Positions 35,293 through 43,880 of a stretch of DNA of 64,000 bases are shown here, in pieces. Within the stretch, counting starts at the first letter, position 1; each line of letters opens with the position of its first letter. The notes below the pieces were generated by a model, which saw only the letters and a list, made by a program, of their open reading frames with translations, had not been told where the DNA came from and ran no database searches. Source of the stretch: Candidatus Aminicenantes bacterium UBA6072. GTDB taxonomy: Bacteria; Acidobacteriota; Aminicenantia; UBA2199. The position numbers were made by a program, and so were the translations under genes. Location of the stretch: contig DIXU01000010.1 in NCBI GenBank assembly GCA_002436105.1, positions 15,569 to 79,568 of the forward strand. Direction: 5' to 3'.

Positions 35293-37530
35293 GTGGAGAA
35301 CAAGAACGAAACAGACTTGGATATCGGCGCCGCTGAAATGGAATTCGTCCGCGAGTTCCTCAAGGACAAGGCGCAGCCGCTGGATTTCGAGGACCTGGTC
35401 TATCAGGTGGCGCTCTTCAAGACGCGCGATGACCGCAGGAGCCGGGTCAAGATCTATGATCCCAACTGCGAGTACCAGGCCGGCGACCTGATCTACAAGG
35501 ATTACCCGGGCCAGCTGCCGGTGGGCAACAAGAAGTACATCTCCGTGGAGGAAGGGGTCATCCTCAAGGTCGAGGAGGCCCGCAACCGCGGCGGCCGCGA
35601 CGAGATCCGCCTCAGCTACGAGGGCACCTCCGAGTTCCGCCGCTACACCGAGTACCTGCTGAGGCAGAAGATCGAGCTGCTGCTGCCGCACAAGGAGACC
35701 GTCCCCTCTCGCCCGGCCGAATACATCACCGCCGACATCGATCCGCGCCGGACCCAGTCGCCGCTGATCGAGCGCGACTTCAACCTGCTGCGCAAGAAGC
35801 TGACCACGGCGCTGAACAAGGAGGCCGGCATCGCCTTCATCAACGACAAGGTGCTGCTCAAGAAGAACCTGCGGACGATCGCCCCCGAGGTGTTTGCCGC
35901 CATCATCGATTTCCTGAAGGGCCGCCAGGCCTCGGAGAGCACCGAGTTCTTCGTCGAGAACTTCGCCAAGGTCGCTGCCGACGATCCCCATTTCGCCGCC
36001 ACCTGCTTCGCCCTGAACTTCATCATGACCACGCAGTACAAGATCGACCTGCAGCAGACCAGCGGCGCCGGCTGGGGCAGATGGCACCTGATCTCGTCCC
36101 TCTATCACATCCGCCGCAACTCCCTGGTCAGCGAGGCCAATCCCTTCCTGGCCACGGCCAGCTACGAAGACCGCAAGAATCTGCCGCAGAAGCGCAAAAA
36201 GTTCGAGGAACAGATCTTCACCGAGGGCGAGACGCGCTATTTCCTGACCCAGCGCGAGGTCGCCTCCGGTGCCGTGCGCCTCAAGCCCGGCCTCTACCGC
36301 TTTGGCGACGCCATCGAGTTCGCCGCCGCCGATACCCTCAGCCGCAAGCAGCATACCCTGTACTACTACCCGGAGGAGAACCTGCTGCTGGGCTTCGAAA
36401 AGGTGTTCGAGAGCTACAAGGCGCTGCAGGGAACGACCCTGGTCTTCGAGCAGACGGGAGTCGGCGAGTTCCAGTTCTCGATCAAGACCACCAAGAAGGG
36501 AGCCATCACCGACCGCATCGTCTTCGATGCCGAGCGCAAGGTGTTCCTGCCCAGCGGCGAGAAGGTCGCCTCGACGGTCGCCCCCAACAAGTCGATCTTC
36601 CTGGAGACCGAGGTCATCCAGACCCTGGCCGAGCGCATGGCAGAGTTCCGCAAGGTCGAGAACTACAACAAGCTCTTCCACAAGGTCTTCCTGGAATTCG
36701 GCCAGCGCGAGAAAAACTACGAGATTCACATCCTGCGCCTGTACCACATCCTCGACCTGATCGCCCCGGTCGACTTGCGCACCGTTGAGGACATCATCCT
36801 CTGCAACCCGGAGTTCATCCCGTCGGAGAAGATGGCCGGCGTCTTTTACCTTGACTCCGACGCCGTGATGGAGATCGAGGAGGAGGAGAAACTGCGCCGC
36901 CAGGGTCTGATCGATGACCAGAAGCGCAAGCGCGAGGAGTCGCGCCGCCAGCAGCAGGACGAGGAGCTCAAGGCCAAGGAGGAGATCCGGCTGCTGCGCG
37001 AGGAGCGGCGCCGCAAGCGCGAGGAGGAGATGTGGCAGAAGGAGAAGCTGCGCCAGGAACGTGAGCAGCAGCGCCGCGCCGAGGTTGCCTTCGCCGCCCA
37101 GGAGAGCGCCGCCGCATCGCGCTCCGCCCGCAAGCCCTATGGCAAGGAAGAGTTCCCCAAGGCGGAGGCGCCGTTCGCGGAACCCCCGGCCAAGCCCGAT
37201 GCGGTCAAGAAGCAGAAGCGCAAGATCACGGCCGAAAAGCCCGCCAAGACGGTCAAAAAGGGCCAGAAGAAGATCCTGGAGGAGAAGATCGAGATGGACG
37301 AGATCAAGAAGCAGATCCTGCAGGAGGACTTGATCGAGGCCGCCGGCGACAAGGACGTCGAGGTGAAGAAAGAGCCGGTCAGGGAGGTCAAGGTCGCCTA
37401 CAAGGACGAGGGAGCTTTCGGCGGCGTCATGGCCAGCGTCCTTGACGAGATCGTGAAAAAGGATGCCGGCAAGCCGGAAAAGGCCGCCGGCAAGAAGGAA
37501 AAGAAGGCGAAGGAAAAAACCGGGAAGTGA
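35293..37530 (+). CDS. Unrecognised 745-residue protein with a charged coiled-coil C-terminus
   Basis: The likely start is GTG 35293 (VENKNETDLDIGAAEMEF), 10 nt after GGGGGA and 4 nt after the arcC stop; an open frame continues upstream inside arcC, but that part is repeat DNA. Residues about 15-560 look globular, starting with a possible winged-helix-like segment (EFVREFLKDKAQPLDFEDLVYQVALF) and a beta-rich stretch (CEYQAGDLIYKDYPGQLPVGNKKYISVEEGVILKV). Residues about 540-620 are an Arg/Glu/Gln-rich coiled coil, followed by a Lys-rich tail. No signal peptide, so cytoplasmic. No family that I can name. Its place between arcC and nnr in an operon is the only hint. Confidence 0.75.
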   Translation: MENKNETDLDIGAAEMEFVREFLKDKAQPLDFEDLVYQVALFKTRDDRRSRVKIYDPNCEYQAGDLIYKDYPGQLPVGNKKYISVEEGVILKVEEARNRGGRDEIRLSYEGTSEFRRYTEYLLRQKIELLLPHKETVPSRPAEYITADIDPRRTQSPLIERDFNLLRKKLTTALNKEAGIAFINDKVLLKKNLRTIAPEVFAAIIDFLKGRQASESTEFFVENFAKVAADDPHFAATCFALNFIMTTQYKIDLQQTSGAGWGRWHLISSLYHIRRNSLVSEANPFLATASYEDRKNLPQKRKKFEEQIFTEGETRYFLTQREVASGAVRLKPGLYRFGDAIEFAAADTLSRKQHTLYYYPEENLLLGFEKVFESYKALQGTTLVFEQTGVGEFQFSIKTTKKGAITDRIVFDAERKVFLPSGEKVASTVAPNKSIFLETEVIQTLAERMAEFRKVENYNKLFHKVFLEFGQREKNYEIHILRLYHILDLIAPVDLRTVEDIILCNPEFIPSEKMAGVFYLDSDAVMEIEEEEKLRRQGLIDDQKRKREESRRQQQDEELKAKEEIRLLREERRRKREEEMWQKEKLRQEREQQRRAEVAFAAQESAAASRSARKPYGKEEFPKAEAPFAEPPAKPDAVKKQKRKITAEKPAKTVKKGQKKILEEKIEMDEIKKQILQEDLIEAAGDKDVEVKKEPVREVKVAYKDEGAFGGVMASVLDEIVKKDAGKPEKAAGKKEKKAKEKTGK

Positions 37531-39092
37531 TGAGAGTCCTGCTCAATTCCTGGATGCGCGAGATCGACCGCGCCGCCATCGACCAAAGGGGCATTCCCGC
37601 CCTCACCCTGATGGAGAACGCCGCCGTCGCCTGCTGCGATCATTTCACCGCGGTTTTCCCGCGCAACCGCTTTCCCGCCTGCCTGGTGCTGGCCGGCAAG
37701 GGCAACAACGGCGGCGACGGGCTGGCCATCGCCCGATTGCTTCTGGAGCGAGGCTATGACGTGCGCGTCCTGCTCCTGGCCCGCCCCGGCGACCTTGGTC
37801 CCGAGGCCAGGGCGAACTACGACCGGCTGCTGGAGGCGGGGGCCGCACCCGGTCAGGCCGGCACGGCCGCCGTGGTGAAGAAGGCCCTGGAGGCCTGCGC
37901 AGCAGGGGAGACCTTCCTGGTCGATGCCGTATTCGGCACCGGCCTGGACAAGCCGGTTGGAGCCGGGCTCTTTGCCGAGGCGTTCCAGGCGATCAATCGA
38001 TCGTCCCTGCCCGTGGCCGCCGTCGATATCCCCTCGGGACTGGGCGAGAACTTCGCCCCCGAAGCCGGCGCCCATGTCCGCGCCCGGGTCACCGTCGCCC
38101 TGCACGCACTGAAGTGGGCCCACCTGAATCCCGACGGCAGCCCCGACTGCGGGCAGGTCCGCGTCATGGACATCGGCATCCCGCGCGACCTGGAGGACCG
38201 GGACGAATACTTCATGCGCATGACCGAGCCGGCGGATTTCAAGGCACTGCTGGCCCGGCGCCCGCGCGCGGCCCACAAGGGCGAGTTCGGCCATGCGCTG
38301 GTCGTCGCCGGATCGGCGGAAAAGCCGGGCGCCGGCATCCTCGCCTCCTATGCCGTGCTGCGCGGGGGGGCGGGATTGTGCACCGCCGCCGTGCCGCCGC
38401 AGAATCGCGACCTTTCGGTTCTGGCCCATCCCGAGGTGATGACCCTGCCCTTCAAGAATCCCGAGGAGGTCAGCGCCCGGCTCGACGAGTTTTCCTGCGT
38501 CCTGGCCGGACCGGGTCTGGGAGCGAATCCCGATACCCAGCGCCTGGTGGCCATGCTGCTGCAGAAGGCGCGATCGCCGCTGGTTCTCGATGCCGACGCC
38601 ATCAACGTTCTCGACGGCCAGGCCCCGCTTTTGCGCGGCCGCGGGCAGCGGCCGCTGGTGCTGACGCCGCATCCCGGCGAGTTCGCCCGCCTGACCGGCA
38701 AGGCGGTGCGCGACGTCCAGCAGGACCGGCTGCACCTGGCCCGTGAGTTCGCCCTGCGGCAGGGAATCTACCTCGTGCTCAAGGGGCATCACACGCTGAC
38801 CGTTTCCCCGCAAGGGCGGGTCTGGATCAATCCGACCGGCAACCCCGGCATGGCCACGGCCGGCAGCGGCGATGTCCTCGGGGGCATGATCGCCGGCCTC
38901 ATCGCCCAGCATTACCCCAAGCATGCCATGGAGCTCATCCTGGCTGCCGCCGTCTTCCTGCATGGCTACGCCGGCGACCTGGCGGCGCGCGAGGTCGGCG
39001 AGGCGGGGCTGACCGCCGGCGATATCATCCGCTTCATCCCGAAAAGCATCCTGAAGATCAATGGATTTCACTCTCCTTTCCTCGCTGGCTGA
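37530..39092 (+). CDS. nnr: Bifunctional NAD(P)H-hydrate epimerase / ADP-dependent NAD(P)H-hydrate dehydratase
   Basis: The 520-residue protein joins the YjeF_N epimerase (1-215; GKGNNGGDGLAIARLL, DAVFGTGL, AVDIPSGL) to the ribokinase-like dehydratase (about 225-515; HKGEFGHALVVAGS, VLAGPGLG, LTPHPGEFARL, KGHHTL, GNPGMATAGSGDVLGGMIAG). It repairs damaged hydrated NADH and NADPH. ATG 37530 overlaps the preceding TGA by 1 nt (TGATG); GTG 37527 is an alternative. Its last 32 nt overlap tsaE, so these genes are tightly coupled. Confidence 0.95.
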   Translation: MRVLLNSWMREIDRAAIDQRGIPALTLMENAAVACCDHFTAVFPRNRFPACLVLAGKGNNGGDGLAIARLLLERGYDVRVLLLARPGDLGPEARANYDRLLEAGAAPGQAGTAAVVKKALEACAAGETFLVDAVFGTGLDKPVGAGLFAEAFQAINRSSLPVAAVDIPSGLGENFAPEAGAHVRARVTVALHALKWAHLNPDGSPDCGQVRVMDIGIPRDLEDRDEYFMRMTEPADFKALLARRPRAAHKGEFGHALVVAGSAEKPGAGILASYAVLRGGAGLCTAAVPPQNRDLSVLAHPEVMTLPFKNPEEVSARLDEFSCVLAGPGLGANPDTQRLVAMLLQKARSPLVLDADAINVLDGQAPLLRGRGQRPLVLTPHPGEFARLTGKAVRDVQQDRLHLAREFALRQGIYLVLKGHHTLTVSPQGRVWINPTGNPGMATAGSGDVLGGMIAGLIAQHYPKHAMELILAAAVFLHGYAGDLAAREVGEAGLTAGDIIRFIPKSILKINGFHSPFLAG

Positions 39093-39507
39093 GGAGACCC
39101 TGGCCCTGGGCGAGCGCCTGGGCCGGCAACTGCGCGGCGAGGAGATCGTCCTGGTCAGCGGCGAGCTCGGGGCGGGCAAGACCGTCTTCATCAAGGGACT
39201 GGCCGCGGCTCTGGGTATCCCCGCGGCCGAAGTGGTCAGCCCCTCCTACGTGCTGATGAATCTCTACAGCGGGAAATACGACCTCTATCATTTCGATCTC
39301 TACCGCCTGGGGACGATGCCGGAAGCGCTGGAGAACCCGATCGATGAATGCATCGGCGCCGGAGTGCTGGCCGTGGAATGGGCGCAGTACCTGGACGAGG
39401 GCTATTTCGCCCTGCCGCAGGCCATCGCCGTCGCCATCGAGGAGGACGCCGACGGCCGCCGGCGCATCACCGTGCGCAGCCGCTCGCCGCACATCGCGCT
39501 GTCATGA
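39061..39507 (+). CDS. tsaE: tRNA threonylcarbamoyladenosine biosynthesis ATPase TsaE
   Basis: The 148-residue protein has the Walker A motif GELGAGKT (34-41), the VSPSYVLMNLY and YHFDLYRL segments, and VEWAQYL, all typical of TsaE. It supports the TsaB/TsaC/TsaD proteins that make the t6A modification at position 37 of ANN-decoding tRNAs. The ATG lies inside the end of nnr, an arrangement found in many bacteria where nnr and tsaE are neighbours. Its stop overlaps the next ATG (ATGA). Confidence 0.95.
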   Translation: MDFTLLSSLAEETLALGERLGRQLRGEEIVLVSGELGAGKTVFIKGLAAALGIPAAEVVSPSYVLMNLYSGKYDLYHFDLYRLGTMPEALENPIDECIGAGVLAVEWAQYLDEGYFALPQAIAVAIEEDADGRRRITVRSRSPHIALS

Positions 39508-40124
39508 AGACGATCTACCTCATCCGCCACGGAGAAACGCAGGCCAACCGCGACGGCGTCTTCCGCGGCCGCGGCGAAGTGCCGCTGAGCCCCATCGGCG
39601 TGAAGCAGGCGCAGGAGCTCCGGGAACGCTTTGCCGGCCTGGGCGTGCAGCGCGTCATCTCCTCGCCGCTGCAACGGGCGGCGCAAACGGCGGCCATCTG
39701 TTTTCCCGGCCGCGAGCCGGAGCTCCAGGATCTGGTCAACAACCTCGACCTGGGGAGCTGGGCCGGGCGCCGGAAAAAAGAGATCGCGGCCGAGGAACCG
39801 GAGCGGTGGCGGCGCTGGCTGGAAGAACCCGAGCGCATGGCCTTCCCCGGCGGCGAATCACTGGTTGCGGTCAAGGCGCGGACCCGCGCCTTCAACGGCC
39901 TGCTGGCCGATGCCGCCGAAGAAAGCTTCGCCGTCGTCTCGCACCGCTCCGTCCTGAAGGCGCTGCTGGCCGAGGCTCTCGGCCTCGGCGGGAAGTGGTT
40001 CTGGAAATTCCATTTGGACAACGCCTCGCTGACCGTCCTGCTCCACGATCCCCGGCGCGGCTTCGTGCTGGCGAAGCTGAACGACACCTCGCACCTGAGC
40101 GATTACATGTTCGAGTGGGATTAG
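39504..40124 (+). CDS. Histidine phosphatase family protein (phosphoglycerate mutase-like)
   Basis: The 206-residue protein has the catalytic LIRHGETQANRDG motif (His9), SSPLQRAAQTA, and the second catalytic His in VVSHRSVLKALL. This branch includes cofactor-dependent phosphoglycerate mutases, alpha-ribazole phosphatase and broad phosphatases; the sequence alone does not decide among them. It is the last gene of the operon starting at 32784 and overlaps tsaE by 4 nt. Confidence 0.87.
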   Translation: MKTIYLIRHGETQANRDGVFRGRGEVPLSPIGVKQAQELRERFAGLGVQRVISSPLQRAAQTAAICFPGREPELQDLVNNLDLGSWAGRRKKEIAAEEPERWRRWLEEPERMAFPGGESLVAVKARTRAFNGLLADAAEESFAVVSHRSVLKALLAEALGLGGKWFWKFHLDNASLTVLLHDPRRGFVLAKLNDTSHLSDYMFEWD

Positions 40125-40140
40125 TTTTCGGAACGATCCT

Positions 40141-40452
40141 CGTGACGCGTAACACGTGACATGCGAAGACTTAAATTCCAAGCTCCAAATCACTCAAGAA
40201 AAAGTGTTAGTGATAGTGATAGTGTTAGTGAAGAAAATGAAATTCAGTGTAGAAATATTCTCCTAAAGTTCAGATCTGTGCTCCAAATGCCAATTTCCAA
40301 AACGAAGACCTTTCAGCCTGAGGGCGGACCCTCCCAAGTAGAAGTTTAAAGTAAAAAAAAACTTCACAGAGAAAACGCCTTCTTCACTATCACTACCACT
40401 ATCACCACCACTGATAACTCATTGAGCTTATTGCTGACACTGTCACTGACAC
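40141..40452. repeat. Intergenic repeat element E12 (rearranged relative of E4), filling the 419-nt gap
   Basis: It begins GTGACGCGTAACACGTGAC and AATTCCAAGCTCCAAATC, nearly as in E4, but 40193-40306 is the inverted form of E4 positions 13266-13379 (111 of 114 bp identical). CACTATCACTACC words (40384-40411) and GCTGACACTGTCACTGACAC (40433-40452) complete it. No gene is visible between 40125 and 40543. Confidence 0.82.
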
Positions 40453-40485
40453 GGACACTTTGCTTTTAGCCTGTGGAGTCTGTGC

Positions 40486-40514
40486 TTGAAAAAAAGCAGT
40501 CGCGGCGGTACACT
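40486..40514 (+). promoter_or_regulatory. Promoter of the dodecin gene
   Basis: TTGAAA, 17 nt, TACACT, followed by an almost ideal ribosome-binding site AGGGAGGTGA (40531-40540) and ATG 40544. Confidence 0.65.
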
Positions 40515-40543
40515 GGGTGCAATCCGTTGAAGGGAGGTGACCC

Positions 40544-40750
40544 ATGTCGGTCGCTCGCGTAACTGAAATTAAATCCACATCCGCCAAGAGTTTCGATGAC
40601 GCCATCCGCACCGGGCTGGCCCGCGCCAACAAGAAGCTGCAGAACATGAAGTCCGCCTGGATCGAGAACCAGGAGGTCATGCTCGACGATGCTGGCCATA
40701 TCTGTGAATACCGAGTGCAGATGAAGGTCACTTTCGTCCTCACCGACTGA
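40544..40750 (+). CDS. Dodecin-family flavin-binding protein
   Basis: The 68-residue protein matches dodecins along its length: VARVTEIKSTSAKSFDDAIR, ARANKKLQNMKSAWIENQEV and YRVQMKVTFVL. The Trp in SAWIENQ is the residue that stacks on flavin in known dodecins. Dodecins assemble into hollow 12-mers that store or buffer FMN, riboflavin or CoA in the cytoplasm. A strong ribosome-binding site suggests high expression. A DUF4846 gene follows 17 nt downstream. Confidence 0.93.
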   Translation: MSVARVTEIKSTSAKSFDDAIRTGLARANKKLQNMKSAWIENQEVMLDDAGHICEYRVQMKVTFVLTD

Positions 40751-40767
40751 AGCGGTCCCACGCCTTT

Positions 40768-41619
40768 TTGAAAAGCAGGAACTTTTTGCGCCTGGCCGGA
40801 GTGGTCTGCGCGGCTCTTCTTCTGCTTGCGCCGCTCCCCTTCTTTCCCCAGGAAACGCCGGGAGCGATCGATTCGGGCGGCATGACCGTGGAGTCCCGTT
40901 TCCCGGCGCCCCCGGGGTATGCGCGGGTAGAGGCGGGGGGCGGCTCCTTCGCGGCGTATCTTCGCCGCCTGCCGCTGAAGGCGCATGGCGCCCAGGTCAG
41001 GCTGCATGACGGCCGCTTCAAGCCGAACGCCGGGATCTACGCCGCCGTCGTCGACCTGCCGATCGGGACCCGCGACCTGCACCAGTGCGCCGACGCCGTC
41101 ATCCGCCTGCGCGCCGAGTATCTCTTCGCGGCAAGCCGCTTTGACGAGATATGCTTTTGCTTCACGAATGGATTCAAGGCCGAATACTCGCGCTGGCGGC
41201 GCGGCGAGCGCATTGCGGTCCGCGGCAACCAAGCCCGCTGGCTGCGCCAGGGCCGGGCCGGTGACGGCGCGCGCAGCTTCTGGCGTTACCTGGAGACCGT
41301 TTTCGCCTATGCCGGCACGGCCTCGCTGGCCCGTGAGCTCCAGGCCGTCCCCGGCGATGATCCGGAAATCGGGGACATCTTCATCCAGCCCGGCCACCCG
41401 GGCCATGCGGTCATCGTCGTCGACCGCGCCGTCGACCGCGAGCACGGTCGCGCCGTCTTCCTACTGGCCCAGAGCTACATGCCGGCCCAGGAGATCCAGG
41501 TGCTGCAGAATCCCGGCGGCGCCGCCCTGAGCCCCTGGTACGCGGCCGGCTTCGGCGGGACGCTGGTCACGCCGGAGTGGACGTTCCGGGCTTCGGACCG
41601 AATGAAATTCCCGGAATAG
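40768..41619 (+). CDS. DUF4846 family exported protein
   Basis: The 283-residue protein begins at a TTG codon (no ATG or GTG is available near the signal peptide) followed by a hydrophobic export signal (LRLAGVVCAALLLLAPLPFF). The conserved region has PPGYARVEAGGGSFAAYLR, RDLHQCADAVIRLRAEYLF, ICFCFTNGF and GDIFIQPGHPGHAVIVVD, as in DUF4846 proteins. The Cys, His and GHPGHAV motifs recall NlpC/P60-like or other cell-wall active folds, but no activity is established. No clear ribosome-binding site; it probably depends on read-through from the dodecin gene. Confidence 0.8.
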   Translation: MKSRNFLRLAGVVCAALLLLAPLPFFPQETPGAIDSGGMTVESRFPAPPGYARVEAGGGSFAAYLRRLPLKAHGAQVRLHDGRFKPNAGIYAAVVDLPIGTRDLHQCADAVIRLRAEYLFAASRFDEICFCFTNGFKAEYSRWRRGERIAVRGNQARWLRQGRAGDGARSFWRYLETVFAYAGTASLARELQAVPGDDPEIGDIFIQPGHPGHAVIVVDRAVDREHGRAVFLLAQSYMPAQEIQVLQNPGGAALSPWYAAGFGGTLVTPEWTFRASDRMKFPE

Positions 41620-41641
41620 CAGGGAAGCGACAGGCGCGGTA

Positions 41642-41747
41642 TCAGTGACGAGTCACCAGTGACGAGTGACGAGGAACAACGAGAGTCCGAACTAAAGGCG
41701 GCGGTTCCCTTATTTCTTGTTACTTGTCACTCGTCACTTGTCACTGA
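41642..41747. repeat. Intergenic hairpin element E13 (AGTGACGAG arms)
   Basis: CAGTGACGAGTCACCAGTG and GTGACGAGGAAC words (41642-41680) face CTTGTTACTTGTCACTCGTC and ACTTGTCACTGA (41716-41747). Convergent position. Confidence 0.7.
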
Positions 41748-41757
41748 GTTCGCCGGC

Positions 41758-43560
41758 TTATTTCTCGTCAAGCACCTGCCGCACCTTGTCCGCCAGCTCC
41801 TGGGTGGTGAAGGGCTTGGCGATGAAGTGGCTGGAGCCCGTGTCGCCGTCTTCGTGCGCGGCCATGTTCTCCGCATGCCCCGACATGGTGAGCACTTTCA
41901 GGCCCGGAACGCTTTTGCGCGCCTGGGCGGCCAGCGTCATTCCCGTCATGTCGGGAAGAATGACGTCGGTCAGCAGCAGCTCGATGCCGGCGCCCGGGAT
42001 CGAGGCCAGGCTCAGGGCGGCGGCGCCGTCGGCGGCCGCGCGGACGCGGTAGCCGAGGCTGGACAGGATCATCTGGATGTACTCCAGCACCATGGCGTCA
42101 TCCTCCACGAGCAGGATCGTCTCGTCGCCGCCCGGCAGGTCGACCGGCCTGTCCGGCGGCGCTGCGGCGCGGGGAACCAGGCCGGTTGCCGGGAAATAAA
42201 TCGTCATGACCGTCCCCCGGCCGCGGGCGGACCGGACCTCGATGGAACCGCCGTTCTGCTGCACCGCCCCATAGACCGAGGCCAGGCCGAGTCCCGTCCC
42301 CTGGCCAACGGGCTTGGTGGTGAAGAACGGATCGAAAATGCGGTCCAGGTCGGCCTCGGGAATGCCCATGCCGCTGTCGGCCACGAAGAGGGCGACGTAG
42401 TCTCCCGGCTTCAAGACCGGGCTCGCTCCTGGCGGGGGATCGCCGATCCGCTGATTGCGGGTCTCGATGGTGATCGTGCCGCCGTCGGGCATGGCGTCGC
42501 GTGAGTTGACCGCCAGGTTGATCAGGATCTGCTCGATCTGGCTCGGATCGGCCATGATGGGGCCGACGCCTGGAGCCAGCAGCAGGTCGAGCCGGATGCC
42601 CTCGCCGAGCAGGCGTTCCAGCAACCGGGCGCTCTTTTCGATGTGACGGTTGAGATCGAGCGGCCGCGGCTCGATCACCTGCCGGCGCGAAAAGGTCAGC
42701 AGCTGCCGGGTGAGCGCCGCGGCGCTGTCGGCGGCGCGCATGATGTCCTTGAGCCGGGCGCTGGTCTCGCTCCCGGGCTCCAGCCTGGCCATGGCCAGTC
42801 CGGCATTGCCCATGACGGTGGTCAGCAGGTTGTTGAAGTCGTGGGCGATCCCGCCGGCCAGCCGGCCCACCGATTCCATCTTGTGGGCATGGAGCAGCTG
42901 CGCCTGCAGCCGCTCGTTCTCGCGCTCCTGGCGGCGGCGCTCGGCGAGTTCGCTCTCCACCTGATCCAACGCCCGCTGGTGGATCAGGAAGGTGGTAAAG
43001 GCGGTGAGGGTGATGAAGATGATGGCCACCGCGTTGTCGGAGAAATATTCCATGGTGCGGTGGAAGCTCATGTTCTGTTGGCCCCGGGCGTGGAGCAGGA
43101 AAAGGAAGAGAGCCAGGAGATTGGCGGCGCCGTAGAGCAGGATGGCCCGCTTGCGCCGGATCACGGCCAGCGGGATCAGGGTCAGCACCCCGAGCACGTA
43201 GGCGATGGTGTCCAGGCGGGACAGCTCCCCGGAGCGGTCGAGGACCATGATGGACCAGATCGCCAGGAAAAGCAGGACCAGCAGCAGATGCGCCGAGAGC
43301 GAGAAGCGCCCCTTGAGCAGCAGGATGAGGATCGCCGCCAGGGGCAGCAGGACCAGGGCTTCGGGAATGAGCACGGTCAGGTTGAGGCGGTTGCCCAGCA
43401 GGGGGTTGTGCAACTGGGACCAGGCGCTGTAGGCGATGGCGATGGGAATGACGGTCAGGATGAGAATGTAGAACAGGAAGAAGAACTTGGCCTTCATGCG
43501 GATGACCGGGTCGGCTCCCTCGTAGCGGCGCATGGCGCGGTTCAGCAGCCCCTTGAACAT
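41758..43560 (-). CDS. Membrane hybrid histidine kinase with C-terminal receiver
   Basis: The 600-residue protein has five to six transmembrane helices (about 25-195), a short coiled coil, a phosphoacceptor domain with His240 (GRLAGGIAHDFNNLL), an ATPase domain (NLAVNSRDAMPDGG, DSGMGIPE, GTGLGLA) and a receiver domain with Asp532 (LLLTDVILPD) and Lys in AKPF. There is no separate sensor domain, so the membrane block itself probably senses the signal. No response regulator with an output domain is adjacent, so the target is unknown. The start at 43560 has AGGAG 7 nt upstream; the longer frame to 43764 is repeat DNA. Confidence 0.9.
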   Translation of the reverse strand: MFKGLLNRAMRRYEGADPVIRMKAKFFFLFYILILTVIPIAIAYSAWSQLHNPLLGNRLNLTVLIPEALVLLPLAAILILLLKGRFSLSAHLLLVLLFLAIWSIMVLDRSGELSRLDTIAYVLGVLTLIPLAVIRRKRAILLYGAANLLALFLFLLHARGQQNMSFHRTMEYFSDNAVAIIFITLTAFTTFLIHQRALDQVESELAERRRQERENERLQAQLLHAHKMESVGRLAGGIAHDFNNLLTTVMGNAGLAMARLEPGSETSARLKDIMRAADSAAALTRQLLTFSRRQVIEPRPLDLNRHIEKSARLLERLLGEGIRLDLLLAPGVGPIMADPSQIEQILINLAVNSRDAMPDGGTITIETRNQRIGDPPPGASPVLKPGDYVALFVADSGMGIPEADLDRIFDPFFTTKPVGQGTGLGLASVYGAVQQNGGSIEVRSARGRGTVMTIYFPATGLVPRAAAPPDRPVDLPGGDETILLVEDDAMVLEYIQMILSSLGYRVRAAADGAAALSLASIPGAGIELLLTDVILPDMTGMTLAAQARKSVPGLKVLTMSGHAENMAAHEDGDTGSSHFIAKPFTTQELADKVRQVLDEK

Positions 43561-43626
43561 CCCTGCTCTCCTTTCGCCGCCCCGGCAGGGCGGAACCTCC
43601 GGGGCGGCCGCCCATCTCTGCGGGGA

Positions 43627-43656
43627 ATTATACAACAGCGGCGTTGTCAATTGCAA
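43627..43656 (-). promoter_or_regulatory. Promoter of the hybrid kinase gene
   Basis: On the minus strand TTGCAA, 18 nt, perfect TATAAT. Confidence 0.5.
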
Positions 43657-43816
43657 CGAGATGGCATGGCGAAAAGTGAAACGTGAAAAACGCTGGTGAG
43701 TCTGCGATCTTCGCTGAAAGGCAAATGGTGAAAAGTTGAAAATGCCGGCATTGGATCGTTCCATCGCTGCCGCCCTTCATTTTTAATGTCTCGCGAATGC
43801 TCCGAGCCATGCGTCC

Positions 43817-43845
43817 TTGACTTTGCCGGAAAAAGAGGATAGACA
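43817..43845 (+). promoter_or_regulatory. Possible promoter of the OmpA-like gene
   Basis: TTGACT, 17 nt, TAGACA, then AAGGAG and ATG 43881. The -10 box is poor. Confidence 0.35.
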
Positions 43846-43880
43846 GGACATGCATTCATGCGCAAGCAAGGAGATGGACA

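Larger units (their letters stand above)
43561..43880. other. 320-nt divergent intergenic region with weak repeat element E14
   Basis: Besides the two promoters it holds GGCGAAAAGTGAAACGTG and GGTGAAAAGTTGAAAATGCC words (43669-43745). They resemble the arms of E10 but are mainly in direct order. No gene is seen. Confidence 0.5.

Noticed and set aside
41758..43764. Longer start (43764) for the hybrid histidine kinase
   Set aside because: The extra 68 residues are low-complexity and lie in repeat DNA; ATG 43560 has a good ribosome-binding site and starts just before the first membrane helix.
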